DNA of 64,000 nucleotides from Natrinema sp031626495 (GTDB lineage Archaea > Halobacteriota > Halobacteria > Halobacteriales > Natrialbaceae): the NCBI RefSeq assembly GCF_031626495.1, contig NZ_JAMQOJ010000006.1:310001-374000 (forward strand). Direction: 5' to 3'. The notes below the pieces were generated by a model that was given only the letters and a program-made list of their open reading frames with translations, was not told where the DNA came from and searched no databases. Positions 51,572-60,945 of this stretch are shown here, one piece after another (positions within the stretch are counted from its first letter, which is position 1; each line of letters opens with the position of its first letter). The translations under genes were made by a program, and so were the position numbers.

Positions 51572-53284
51572 TCAGTCTGCGCTGGTCTGGGCCGGTGCCT
51601 GCAGGTCCTGTTTGTCGTCGAGATGGCTGAGCAGCGTCTCGTGGACCGGTCCGTTCGACCCGACGAGCTCGTTCCGTTCCTCGTGGGCGGCGACCGGCTC
51701 GTACCGGTCACCGTTTGCGTTCGTGAGCGTGGCGCCTGCCTCACGGGCAATAACTACCCCAGCGGCGACGTCCCACGGATACGTGTCGAACTCCCACAAC
51801 GCGTCGGCGCTCCCGGCCGCCAGGAAGCAGAGGTTCAGTGCGGCTGAACCGATACTTCGAACGCCGCGGGTCTCCTGGTAGCAGTGGGAGAGAAACGCTC
51901 CGTTCGGATCGTATCCGGAGAGGAGCATACACTCGTCCAGCGACGTTCGATCGGTCGTCGAAATCGGAAGGCCGTCTAGCGTCGCGCCTTCTCCTTCGAT
52001 CGCGGAGAACATTTCGTCAGTTTCCGGCGCGTAGACGACGCCCATTACGGGTTCCTCGTCCTCCAGAAGCGCGATGGAGATCGAGTAGTTCGGGTTTCCA
52101 TGTGCGAAGTTCCCCGTGCCGTCGAGCGGATCGATCAGCCAGGTGTACTCGCTCGTCCCGACTTGCTCGTCGCTCTCCTCCGACCGGATTCCGTGGGTGG
52201 GGAACTCGTTCTCGATGACAGTCGTGATGATGTTGTCCGCCTTGTAGTCGGCCTCGGTGACGATGTCCGATTTATCGGACTTGTACTCGACGGACTCCGT
52301 CTGTCCGTGGAGCTCTCTGAGCGCCTCACCGGCCGCTTTCGAAGCGTCCTCCGCGACCTGCTTGGCCCGGCGGACGATGTCTTCCGCTTCGGTGTTCGAG
52401 ACCGCCCGGTCGGTATCACCTTGATCGTGTCTGCCTTCACGGACGCTCCAGCCGAGTTTCTCGGAGATGGACGTGAAGAAGTCATCGTCGTAACTCGTGT
52501 TAACCACGAGTGCCGACGTATCGGCTCCACTGATAGTGATCGTATCGCCCTCCTCGAGACCGGTCTGTGCGCGTCCACCGTCCACGAGGAGGTTTGCGGG
52601 CCCCTCTGAGACGACTTCGATGGTCGTGTTAGCATCGACGATGAGCGGACGGGTACCCATCCGATGGGTGTGCAGCGGCACGATCTGTAACGACGAGTTG
52701 TTCATCGGGTAGTGGACGGGGCCGCCAGCCGACAGTGAGACGCCGGTCGAACCGGTCGGCGTCGATACTGCGAGTCCGCTCCCCTCGTACTCACCGACGA
52801 ACTCGCCGTCCGCGAACACCTCCAGCTCGGTGATCTTCCTGTCGACGGGGTTCTCCGGCGGCTCGTGTTCGATCATGACGTCGTTGATACCGGTGCAGTC
52901 GACTCCGTTGCCCTCGACGTGTAACTGCTGGCGACGGTCGACCGTCGCACCGCCTCGAACGGTTTCGTCGAGGGCGTCCGTGAGGTCGTCCGGGGAGATG
53001 CTCGCGAGGAACGCGAGGGTCCCGGCGTTGATCCCGAGGATCGGGATCTGCCTCGGGCTGAACTGGCGGACGCCCTCGAGATACGTCCCGTCACCGCCGA
53101 GAGTGACACCCAAGTACTCTCGTTCCGGGGTGTACACCTCGTCGATGTCGTCACCCACCTCGACCGCGTGGACGGGTATCTCGTGATCGTCCGCCCACGC
53201 TTCGAGCGTCGCTAGTTCCTCCTCACTATCCGGACTGACGAGCGCGATGATCTCCTCTATTGTCGCTAAGCGTCTTCCGTACAT
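51572..53284 (-). CDS. NAD kinase-inositol monophosphatase fusion (NADK N-terminal)
   Basis: 570 residues. Residues 1-285 are an NAD kinase: GGDGT in GVTLGGDGTYLEGV (about 62-66), GINAGTLAFLA, STPTGSTGVSLSAGGP near 165-180. After a short linker, residues about 315-560 are an inositol-monophosphatase-fold domain: SDKSDIVTEADYKAD, WLIDPLDGTGNFAHGNPNYS, PWDVAAGVVIAREAGATL. It would make NADP and perhaps remove the phosphate again. As I recall, the Methanocaldococcus fused enzyme has the opposite domain order. Its neighbours use NADPH/F420, so it may set the NADP pool. Confidence 0.88.
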   Translation of the reverse strand: MYGRRLATIEEIIALVSPDSEEELATLEAWADDHEIPVHAVEVGDDIDEVYTPEREYLGVTLGGDGTYLEGVRQFSPRQIPILGINAGTLAFLASISPDDLTDALDETVRGGATVDRRQQLHVEGNGVDCTGINDVMIEHEPPENPVDRKITELEVFADGEFVGEYEGSGLAVSTPTGSTGVSLSAGGPVHYPMNNSSLQIVPLHTHRMGTRPLIVDANTTIEVVSEGPANLLVDGGRAQTGLEEGDTITISGADTSALVVNTSYDDDFFTSISEKLGWSVREGRHDQGDTDRAVSNTEAEDIVRRAKQVAEDASKAAGEALRELHGQTESVEYKSDKSDIVTEADYKADNIITTVIENEFPTHGIRSEESDEQVGTSEYTWLIDPLDGTGNFAHGNPNYSISIALLEDEEPVMGVVYAPETDEMFSAIEGEGATLDGLPISTTDRTSLDECMLLSGYDPNGAFLSHCYQETRGVRSIGSAALNLCFLAAGSADALWEFDTYPWDVAAGVVIAREAGATLTNANGDRYEPVAAHEERNELVGSNGPVHETLLSHLDDKQDLQAPAQTSAD

Positions 53285-53498
53285 GGTTGTAACTCGCTGC
53301 TAGCTCTCCGTGCGCTATCATCGGCAATCGAGCCGACGGTAGTGGACTATGCTAGCGTCCACCGAATCATCGATCGATTATCGTATAAAAGCACTGTCGC
53401 CACGACGAGTGTGGCATGAGTGTGCCGCCAGTGTGGCTCTCCGTTCGCTGTGTGGCGGACGACGCAGTAGACGTAACGGATAGGATCGCGACGAGGAG

Positions 53499-54854
53499 TT
53501 ACTCGACGAGCGGCGTTCCGTCCGCGGCAGGTCCGAGACGGGGGCCGATCGGGTCCGACTCGACGTCGATGCGACGGCGCTGCTCGTAGTCCGAGGAGCG
53601 TTCGACCGGCGGCCGTCCGATAGCCGCGAGCATGTCGCAGTACTCCTCGAACGAACGGAACTCGCCGTAACTGCCACCGGCGCGCTTGGTGATCTCTTCG
53701 GAGAGGATCGTCCCCATAAAGTCGTTCGCCCCGCAGTTGAGCATCTTCAACCCCTGGGCATCGCCGTATTTCACCCACGACGATTGGATGTTCTCGATGT
53801 TGTCGAGAAACAGGCGCGAGACGGCGATCATGAGTTCGTCCTCGTCGGTGCTGGCACCCGACTCGACGACGCCGTGTTCGGCGAGCGGGGTCCGTTCGTG
53901 TACGAACGACAGCGGCACGAATTCGGTGATGTTCCCCGTCCTGTCCTGCAGGTCCCGAACGACGTCGAGATGTTGGATGCGATGCATCTCGTTTTCGACG
54001 TGGCCGTACATGATCGTGGCCGTCATCGGCAGACCGACGGTGGCGGCCGCTTCCATCGCTGCGATCCACTCGTCGGTTCCGATCTTCCCGGGGCAGATCA
54101 CCTCACGAACTTCGTCCACGAGAATCTCTGCAGCAGTCCCGGGGACGGAGTCGAGGCCGGCATCGCGGAGACGACGGTACACCTCCTCGTAGGACCAGTC
54201 GGTGCCCCGACGGGCGTGATAGGCTTCCTCCGGCGTCATCGAGTGGACGTGGACGCCGTCGACGCTCATCGCCTCCATCTGCTCGCAGTACGTCCCGGGG
54301 TCGTCAGTGTACGCGGCGGGGGGCTTGTAATTGAGATCGTTTCGCTCGCACGCTTCCAGTCGTTCCGCGTGTTCCTCGTCGAGAGCGAGTGCCGGATGCA
54401 GCCCGCTTACGGAACAGACCTCGTAGATACCGCGCTCGACGGCGTCCCGGACGATCTCGCGCGACTCCCCAGGCGTCTTCGTAAATCCTCCGTGGTCCCC
54501 GGTATGGTCCGTTTCGAATTTACTGGCGGTGTCCTTGAAGTTACAGAACTGACACCCCGTGTTACACGCCGTCGTCACGTTGTTATTGAGGTTGGCGACG
54601 AACGTCACCTCCTCGCCGACCATCTCTGCGCGCCGGTAATCGGCGATTCGAAGCAATTTTTCCTTGCGCTCGAAGTCGATTCCGCGACTCTCAGTCCCCG
54701 TCGTGAGCAGTTCGACGCCGTCGTCGACGCTCAGTCGCTCCCCGGAGCGGGCCTTTTCGAGCGCGTTCTCGAACGATTGCGCCGTGTCGGGTCGGTGGTT
54801 GTATTCAACTCGACCGGCAGGTCCAGTGACCGCCGCTCGAAACGCGTCAGACAT
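53499..54854 (-). CDS. cofH: 5-amino-6-(D-ribitylamino)uracil-L-tyrosine transferase CofH
   Basis: 451 residues from MSDAFRAAVTGPAGRVEYNH; 72 upstream in-frame codons are rich in Arg and look non-coding. Radical-SAM motif CNTGCQFCNF (CxxxCxxC, about 106-115). CofH-type stretches: FVANLNNNVTTACNTGCQFC, EVCSVSGLHPALALDEEHAE, RTPLAEHGVVESGA and QGLKMLNCGANDFMGTILSE. It acts with CofG to form Fo. It is divergent from the PLP enzyme gene, sharing a 210-base promoter region. Confidence 0.93.
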   Translation of the reverse strand: MSDAFRAAVTGPAGRVEYNHRPDTAQSFENALEKARSGERLSVDDGVELLTTGTESRGIDFERKEKLLRIADYRRAEMVGEEVTFVANLNNNVTTACNTGCQFCNFKDTASKFETDHTGDHGGFTKTPGESREIVRDAVERGIYEVCSVSGLHPALALDEEHAERLEACERNDLNYKPPAAYTDDPGTYCEQMEAMSVDGVHVHSMTPEEAYHARRGTDWSYEEVYRRLRDAGLDSVPGTAAEILVDEVREVICPGKIGTDEWIAAMEAAATVGLPMTATIMYGHVENEMHRIQHLDVVRDLQDRTGNITEFVPLSFVHERTPLAEHGVVESGASTDEDELMIAVSRLFLDNIENIQSSWVKYGDAQGLKMLNCGANDFMGTILSEEITKRAGGSYGEFRSFEEYCDMLAAIGRPPVERSSDYEQRRRIDVESDPIGPRLGPAADGTPLVE

Positions 54855-55063
54855 GGCCCGAAGACGTGCGGCCGTGACGATAAGTATGTCCCTGACCGAC
54901 GGAGCCACAGATATGACAGTGTCTTTGTGATGCATTTGGTGACGGTGTGTCATCGTGCAAAACGAGCGCGCTCCGCGTCGGAGAGAACGAGGCGCTCTCC
55001 TGTTGACGTCCGGTTCGCGGATTGTGCGGTGTTTTTTAGTAGTAGTCTTGCTTGCTATACCGT

Positions 55064-56323
55064 ATGGCAATGGACCATGTCACTACGTTAGAGTGTACGA
55101 TTTGCGAGAGGGAGTACGATCCCGACCAGATTATTTACACCTGTCCGGAACACGAGGGCGTCAAAGGCATTCTCGAGGTCAAGTACGATTACGACGTCAT
55201 CGACGACAACTTCGACGCCGACCTCGACGGAAATATTCAGAGCCAGTGGAAGTACGAAGCGTTCCTCCCGGTCGACGACGATGCAGAGGTCGTGACCCTC
55301 AACGAAGGCGGGACAGACCTATTCGACGCTCCGAACCTGAGCGAGGTGCTCGGTGTCGAGACGCTCGTCAAGGACGACGGGCGCAATCCGACCGGCTGTT
55401 TCAAGGACCGCGCCAGTTCCATCGCGGTGACGAAGGCCAAACACGCCGGCCGTGACATCATCACGTGTGCGTCGACGGGGAACGCGGCCGCTTCGCTGTC
55501 CGGGTACGCGGCGCGTGGCGGTCTGGACTGTCGCATTTTCGTTCCCGGGGCCGCACCCGCCGGCAAACTCGCTCAACCGCTCGTGTACGGTGCCGACGTC
55601 CTCGCCGTCAACGGATCCTACGACGAAGCGTACGACCTGAGTGTCGAGGTCACGGACGAGTACGGCTGGTACAACCGCAATGCGGCGATCAACCCCTTCC
55701 AGGTGGAAGGGAAACGAACCGTCGGTCACGAACTAGCAGAACAGTCGGTGGTCCGTGGAGAGGTCCCCGACTGGGTGGTCTTTTCGATGGGCGACGGCTG
55801 TACGATCGCCGGCGCCTGGAAGGGCTTCAAGGAGTTTTACGACCTCGGCTACGTCGACGACTACCCGAAGATGCTCGGCGTGCAGGCGGAAGGCGCCTCG
55901 GCGATCCATGATGCGTTCCAGGGCCACGAGGACATCGACGATATTGCAGATACGATCGCCGACAGCATCGCCGTCGGTCGGCCGCGTAACACGATCAAGG
56001 CCTGCCGCGCTCCCCAGGAGAGCGGCGGAGACACCGTGTTGGTCTCCGACGAGGACATTCTCGAGGCCGAGAAGCTCCTCGGGAGCACGGAAGGTATCTA
56101 CGCCGAGCCCGCAGGGGCGACGCCGGTTGCCGGCGTTCAGGAGGCGCTGGAGCAGGGCATCATCGAGCGAGACGAGACCGTCGTCGTCGTTTCGACCGGG
56201 TTTGGCCTGAAGGATACCGAGAGCGCGAAGAAAGCGACTGGCGACGTCAACCGAATCGAACCCGAACTCTCCGAAGTGGAAGCGCTGTTCGGGGACGCTG
56301 AGGTCGCCACAGCCGACGACTGA
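55064..56323 (+). CDS. Threonine synthase-like PLP enzyme
   Basis: 419 residues. An N-terminal zinc-finger-like segment (ECTICEREYDPDQIIYTCPE) precedes a fold-type II PLP domain with the Schiff-base Lys in NPTGCFKDRASSIAVTKAK (about 117) and a phosphate-binding loop CASTGNAAASLSGYAA. This matches archaeal threonine synthase. In this setting it could instead eliminate from an amino acid released by ureide breakdown (inference). The start is leaderless-type: a TTTTTTAGTAG promoter-like run lies about 35 bases before ATG 55064; ATG 55070 is an alternative. Confidence 0.82.
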   Translation: MAMDHVTTLECTICEREYDPDQIIYTCPEHEGVKGILEVKYDYDVIDDNFDADLDGNIQSQWKYEAFLPVDDDAEVVTLNEGGTDLFDAPNLSEVLGVETLVKDDGRNPTGCFKDRASSIAVTKAKHAGRDIITCASTGNAAASLSGYAARGGLDCRIFVPGAAPAGKLAQPLVYGADVLAVNGSYDEAYDLSVEVTDEYGWYNRNAAINPFQVEGKRTVGHELAEQSVVRGEVPDWVVFSMGDGCTIAGAWKGFKEFYDLGYVDDYPKMLGVQAEGASAIHDAFQGHEDIDDIADTIADSIAVGRPRNTIKACRAPQESGGDTVLVSDEDILEAEKLLGSTEGIYAEPAGATPVAGVQEALEQGIIERDETVVVVSTGFGLKDTESAKKATGDVNRIEPELSEVEALFGDAEVATADD

Positions 56324-56454
56324 TCGTCGCCGCATCGCTGCCGAACGTTCTTCTCGACCCAAGAAGCGACTTACGAACAGGAGAAACGATCACTCCTACC
56401 GAGGCAGTCAATCCCGTCGCTCGCCCGATATACGAACGAGTGATTGCCGCGTCG

Positions 56455-57492
56455 CTACAGGTAGCCGTCGGCGAATTCGTCGATCATCAGTTCGCGGTCG
56501 TCTCCGAGCGGGTAGAGGATCGGACACTGACAGCCGCTCTCAGCGTATTCGCGGACCTTCTCCCGACACTGTTCGGGAGTCCCGCTGGCAGTAAGCTTGT
56601 GGACGACGTCGTCCGGAATGAGCTCCATTCCCTGCTTGATGTCTTCCTTGTCCGCCGGCCAGCCGCCGATCGCGTCGCCGACCTCGTCGATGAGGTCCTG
56701 ACTGACGCCGCTCGCCTTCATGATGTGGGGCTGCTGACCCAGGTACTGGGTAATGAGTTCGCGAGCGTTGTCGAGCGCTTTGTCGACGTCGTGGTCCATC
56801 GAACAGACGATCAGTTGCGGTCGGTCGATATCCTCGAGCGATCGGCCGCCGCGCTCCGCGCCGGTCGCGAGCGCGTCGAGTGCCTTCTCGTTGTACTCGG
56901 GACTGACGAGATAGTTCATCAGGGCGCCGTCGGCGAAGTGACCGGTCAACTCGAGCATTTTGAATCCGGTACCGCCGACGTAGACCGGTACCGTCCGCGG
57001 TCCGGAGTCGCCGTGGACGACGTCGAGTTCCACGTCGCGCATTTGAACGAACTCGCCGTCGTAGGTAACGTTCTCCATGGCCAGGAGGTCCTGCGTGACC
57101 TCGACGCATTCCCGCATCGCGCGGAGAGCACCGCTGCGGTCGATACCGACCTTCTCCGCCAGCGGGTCCCACCAGGCGCCGATCCCACACTGGATGCGAT
57201 TGGGCCCGGCGAGCTCCTCCAGCGTACTCATCGACTGGGCGATGAGCGCGGTGTTGCGCGTCCAGTTGTTGATGACGCCCGTCCCGAGCTTGATCTGGTC
57301 TGTGACGGCGGCGTACGCGCCGAGCGGCGTGATACCGTCGCGTGCGAGTCGAGACTCCGCCTGCCAGATCTCGTCGATTCCCTGCTCCTCCGCGTACTGA
57401 ACGAGCTCGAGATTTTCCTGTAACGAATGTTTGTCCTGCAGGTAGATACCAACACGGTCGCCTCTATCGAACACCTGTTTGCTACTGCTCAT
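56455..57492 (-). CDS. F420-type LLM-class oxidoreductase (Mer-like)
   Basis: 345 residues from MSSSKQVFDRGDRVGIYLQD. A luciferase-like (beta/alpha)8 protein: EEQGIDEIWQAESRLARDGI, IKLGTGVINNWTRNTALIAQ with the non-prolyl cis-peptide region typical of F420 enzymes, GIGAWWDPLAEKVGI, and VPVYVGGTGFKMLELTGHFA. It closely follows the general pattern of Mer/F420-dependent reductases. cofG, cofH and npdG nearby support F420 as cofactor. Likely role: reduction or oxidation of a ring intermediate. It is tail-to-tail with the PLP enzyme gene. Confidence 0.82.
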   Translation of the reverse strand: MSSSKQVFDRGDRVGIYLQDKHSLQENLELVQYAEEQGIDEIWQAESRLARDGITPLGAYAAVTDQIKLGTGVINNWTRNTALIAQSMSTLEELAGPNRIQCGIGAWWDPLAEKVGIDRSGALRAMRECVEVTQDLLAMENVTYDGEFVQMRDVELDVVHGDSGPRTVPVYVGGTGFKMLELTGHFADGALMNYLVSPEYNEKALDALATGAERGGRSLEDIDRPQLIVCSMDHDVDKALDNARELITQYLGQQPHIMKASGVSQDLIDEVGDAIGGWPADKEDIKQGMELIPDDVVHKLTASGTPEQCREKVREYAESGCQCPILYPLGDDRELMIDEFADGYL

Positions 57493-57654
57493 TGGAATCC
57501 CGTTGTGAAGTAACCCGACATCTATTAAATAAGTATGGGTGAGAAACCCAGCCAATGATGGACAAACGACTACAGATCTGTGTGGGTCGATTGCGAAAGT
57601 GGACCCGATCAGTGTGTTTCCGTGTCGGTCACGCGCCACAGCACAAACCGTCTG

Positions 57655-59298
57655 TCACGTCTCGTTGGACGACCGATCGAACGCTGGTCGATCGGAGCCG
57701 CCCCACTCGTCGGTCGAGCGGAGAATCTCACCGTTGCGAACGCCAGTCGTCGTTCCGTCCTCGACTGCCATCGCTCCGCCGACGAGAATGTACTCGAAGC
57801 CGTCTGTGAGCTGGAACGGGTTCTCGTAGGTGGCGTTCTCCGACACGGCGTCGAGATCGAAGGTGACGAGGTCTGCGACGTACCCCTCCTTGACGTACCC
57901 CCGATCGTCGAGTCCGAGGATGTCGGCGGGGTGGCCGGCCGCCTTGCGCACCATGAGCGGCAGGGACAGTACATCGCGCTCACGCACGTATCGCTCGAGG
58001 ATGCGGCCGAACGTCCCGATGGCTCTCGGATGGGGTTTTCCGCCGAAGATCCCGTCCGTACAGAACGTTCCGCGGCCGTCCGCGAGGAACCGCTCGATGT
58101 CTTCCTCCGACATGACGAAGTCCGCCATCGTCACGTCCAACTGCTCCTCGACGAGGAGCTCACACATCGCGTCGACCGGGTCGAGGTTTCGCTCGGTCGC
58201 GATCTCCTCGATCGTGTTCCCCTGATAATCGCCGCTCGCGGTCCGCGTGATGAGGATGTTGTCCCAGGTGCCCGCCGCACGAGCCAGGTTTTCCCACTCC
58301 CCGGGCGACGAGATGTCCTCGGCGATGCGCTCTCTGACATCCGCCCGTCGCAGCCGTTCGAGGATGTCCGCCGTTTCGCCCTGTCGTGCCCACGGCGGTA
58401 ACAGCGCGGTGAGCATCGTCGAGCCCGCCGTGTAGGGGTACTGATCGAACGAGACCCGCTGTCCCGCGTCGATCGCGTCGTCGAACAGATCGAGGACGTC
58501 CGCGGAGTTCCCCCAGTTCTGTCGGCCGCCCACTTTCAGGTGTGAGACGTGCGCGTGACAGCCGCCGCGCCGACAGAGTTCGAGATAGCGGTCGATCGAT
58601 TCGACGACCCGGTCCGTCTCGTTCCATACGTGAGAGATCATAAACGAGTCCCGGGCCGCGAGCGTCTCGGCGAGCGCCTCGAGTTCCGGGTCACGCCCGT
58701 AGGAACTCGGCGGGTAGATCATTCCCGTAGATAGTCCGAACGCGCCCTCGTCGATAGCCTGCTCGAGCCTCTCCTGCAGCTCGGCCACTTCTCCGTCCGC
58801 GAGTTTGCGGTCCTCGAAGCCGGCGATGTGAGAGCGAAGGTTCCCGTGTGGGGCGTAGTGGGCAGCGTTGACGGCCGGCGACGCCTCCTCGAGTTCGTCG
58901 AGGTATTCGGAGACGGAACTCCAGGGCCACCGCCTGTCGATCGTACCGTCCAGCGACTGGATGCGCTTCTCCCACTCGGTCTTCATGTCTTCGGGCACGG
59001 GCGCGACGCTGACCCCGTCCTGGCCGAGCACTTCTGTCGTGATACCCTGCGTGAGCTTCTCCTCGGCAGTAGGCTTGGAAATCAGCCGTAGCTCCGAGTG
59101 GGCGTGCATGTCCACGAATCCGGGGGCGAGATACGATCCGTCGAGGTCGATCTGCCGGTCGCCGCCGACCGGCTCGTCGCCGATTCGTTCGATCCGACCG
59201 TCGTCAACAAGAACGTGTGCGCGGAAGGCCGGCCCGCCGGTGCCATCGAGAACGCGTGCGTTTCGAAACTCTACGGACCCCGTGCTAACAGACGACAT
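57655..59298 (-). CDS. N-acyl-D-amino-acid deacylase family amidohydrolase
   Basis: 547 residues from MSSVSTGSVEFRNARVLDGT. HxH in GFVDMHAHSELRLI (about 62-68), His in SHVWNETD and HAHVSHLKVGGRQNWG, SFDQYPYTAGSTM, and Asp in FCTDGIFGGKPHPRAIG. In D-aminoacylases a cysteine bridges the metals in the G-x-CG-S-AP stretch; here it reads GQDGVSVAP, so the Cys is replaced by Asp. It probably removes N-carbamoyl or N-acyl groups from D-amino acids made by the hydantoinase. It precedes an IS605 scar. Confidence 0.82.
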   Translation of the reverse strand: MSSVSTGSVEFRNARVLDGTGGPAFRAHVLVDDGRIERIGDEPVGGDRQIDLDGSYLAPGFVDMHAHSELRLISKPTAEEKLTQGITTEVLGQDGVSVAPVPEDMKTEWEKRIQSLDGTIDRRWPWSSVSEYLDELEEASPAVNAAHYAPHGNLRSHIAGFEDRKLADGEVAELQERLEQAIDEGAFGLSTGMIYPPSSYGRDPELEALAETLAARDSFMISHVWNETDRVVESIDRYLELCRRGGCHAHVSHLKVGGRQNWGNSADVLDLFDDAIDAGQRVSFDQYPYTAGSTMLTALLPPWARQGETADILERLRRADVRERIAEDISSPGEWENLARAAGTWDNILITRTASGDYQGNTIEEIATERNLDPVDAMCELLVEEQLDVTMADFVMSEEDIERFLADGRGTFCTDGIFGGKPHPRAIGTFGRILERYVRERDVLSLPLMVRKAAGHPADILGLDDRGYVKEGYVADLVTFDLDAVSENATYENPFQLTDGFEYILVGGAMAVEDGTTTGVRNGEILRSTDEWGGSDRPAFDRSSNET

Positions 59299-59394
59299 GT
59301 ATCGACTCTCGTGGATGGGCCGTTTGATTCTTTCGGTGAATCGCGCCGCGTATGGCAGCGCTCGGCCACCCACCGCGGTGGACCTCTCCGGAAT

Positions 59395-59580
59395 GGTGAA
59401 CTACCCCACCCTACTCGCTCACGGCTAACACCGGTCGTTCCTTGAGGGTGGGGCTTCCCGTGTCAACGACGGCACTTGCAGGAACCACGTCTCCAGACGA
59501 GCTAGAGCGCGACCCCGCAGAGGTTCCAGTCTCAGCAGGCGTTCCGCTCACTGCGTTGCTCCTTGAGGACGGGGACTTAG
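59395..59580 (+). mobile_element. IS200/IS605 (TnpB-type) end remnant
   Basis: GTGAACTACCCCACCCTACT ... CCTTGAGGGTGGGGCTTCCC, then a structured GC-rich tail to about 59,580 (CTTGAGGACGGGGACTTAGC). It is the inverse of the remnant at 23684-23742. No transposase gene is left; the segment may still encode a guide-RNA scaffold. Confidence 0.5.
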
Positions 59581-59620
59581 CTTGCAAAAGTTAAAGTCCG
59601 CCCCGCTGGTGCGTTCCCAC

Positions 59621-60853
59621 ATGGCCGAAGTGAGTATCGACGAGCAGCGATTCCGCCGACGGTTCGACGAGTTCAGCGAGATCGGGGCGACCGAAAACGG
59701 CGGGGTGAACCGCCCGAGTTTGTCCGACGAGAACAAAGAGGCTCGAGACACCATCGTCGAATGGTTTCGCGACGCCGATCTGACGGTCCGTATCGACGAG
59801 ATGGGGAACATCTTCGGACGCCGATCCGGGGCGAACCCGGACGCCGACCCGGTCATGTTCGGTTCCCACATCGATAGCCAGTACAACGGTGGCCGATACG
59901 ACGGTGTGATCGGCGTCCTCGGCGGCCTCGAAGTCGTCGAGTCCCTCAACGACGCCGACGAGACGACGACCCGTCCGCTCGAGGTCGTCGCGTGGAGTAA
60001 CGAAGAGGGCGTCCGGTTCCAGCCGGACATGCTCGGCAGCGGCGTCTTCTGTGACATTTTCGACCTCGAGTACGCGTACGAGCGCGAGGACAAGGACGGG
60101 AAGACGTTCGGTGACGAACTCGAACGGATCGGTTACAAAGGCGACGAGCCCTGCGAGCCCCACGACATCCACTGCTACTTCGAGATGCACGTCGAGCAGG
60201 GACCGTTCCTCGAGCAGGAGGGCCTCCCCGTCGCGGCCGTCGAAGGCGTGTTCGGCTTCTCCTGGATGAACGTCACCTTCGAGGGGCAGGCGAACCACGC
60301 CGGCCCGACGCCGATGGACATGCGCCACGACGCCTTCGTCGCGACGGCCGACGTGACCGACAGCGTCCGGCGGATCACGGCGACCGAAGGCACCGACCTC
60401 GTCGGTACCGTCGGCAGCGTCGACGTCTGGCCGAATGCGATCAACGTGATTCCCGAGAAAGTCGAGTTCACGATCGACTTCCGGTCGTACGACGACGAGG
60501 CCGTCGACGCAGCGGTCGAACAGATCCAGCGTGAAATCGCTCACGCGGCCGAACGAGAGGGCCTCGAGTACGAGTTCGAGGAGATCATGCGCGTCGACGC
60601 CGACCCCTTCGACCAGAGCTGTATCGACACGGTCGTCGACGCCGCCGAAACGGTCGGCTGTGACTACACTCGCCTCGTCAGCGGTGCCGGCCACGATGCC
60701 AACTACCTCAACAAGATCACGCCGACGAGCATGATCTTCGTCCCGAGCGTCGACGGCATCAGCCACCGCGAGAACGAGTACACGGAGTGGGACGACATCG
60801 TGATCGGGACCGAAGTGCTCCTCGAGGCAGTCCGGTCGAAGGCGTCAGCGTAA
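59621..60853 (+). CDS. N-carbamoyl-L-amino-acid hydrolase/allantoate amidohydrolase type (M20)
   Basis: 410 residues from MAEVSIDEQRFRRRFDEFSE. M20 zinc peptidase fold: MFGSHIDSQYNGGRYDGVIG (first ligand His, about 83), WSNEEGVRFQPDMLGSGVF with the EE pair, HCYFEMHVEQGPFLEQEGLP, and the C-terminal SGAGHDANYLNKITP. The middle dimerisation domain (about 205-325) is present. It cleaves N-carbamoyl amides, the step after hydantoin or dihydropyrimidine opening. It is convergent with the permease. Confidence 0.88.
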   Translation: MAEVSIDEQRFRRRFDEFSEIGATENGGVNRPSLSDENKEARDTIVEWFRDADLTVRIDEMGNIFGRRSGANPDADPVMFGSHIDSQYNGGRYDGVIGVLGGLEVVESLNDADETTTRPLEVVAWSNEEGVRFQPDMLGSGVFCDIFDLEYAYEREDKDGKTFGDELERIGYKGDEPCEPHDIHCYFEMHVEQGPFLEQEGLPVAAVEGVFGFSWMNVTFEGQANHAGPTPMDMRHDAFVATADVTDSVRRITATEGTDLVGTVGSVDVWPNAINVIPEKVEFTIDFRSYDDEAVDAAVEQIQREIAHAAEREGLEYEFEEIMRVDADPFDQSCIDTVVDAAETVGCDYTRLVSGAGHDANYLNKITPTSMIFVPSVDGISHRENEYTEWDDIVIGTEVLLEAVRSKASA

Positions 60854-60945
60854 GCGATTCCAACTGGAGGCGTTCGCGTAGCCGATGTCCGCGACGGCCT
60901 CGTGCTGGTTCCGTTCGGCGTCGTTGCGACCACCGGCTGCCGAGT

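Noticed and set aside
59591..60766. 391-codon minus-strand frame opposite the carbamoylase
   Set aside because: Antisense shadow of the M20 gene.
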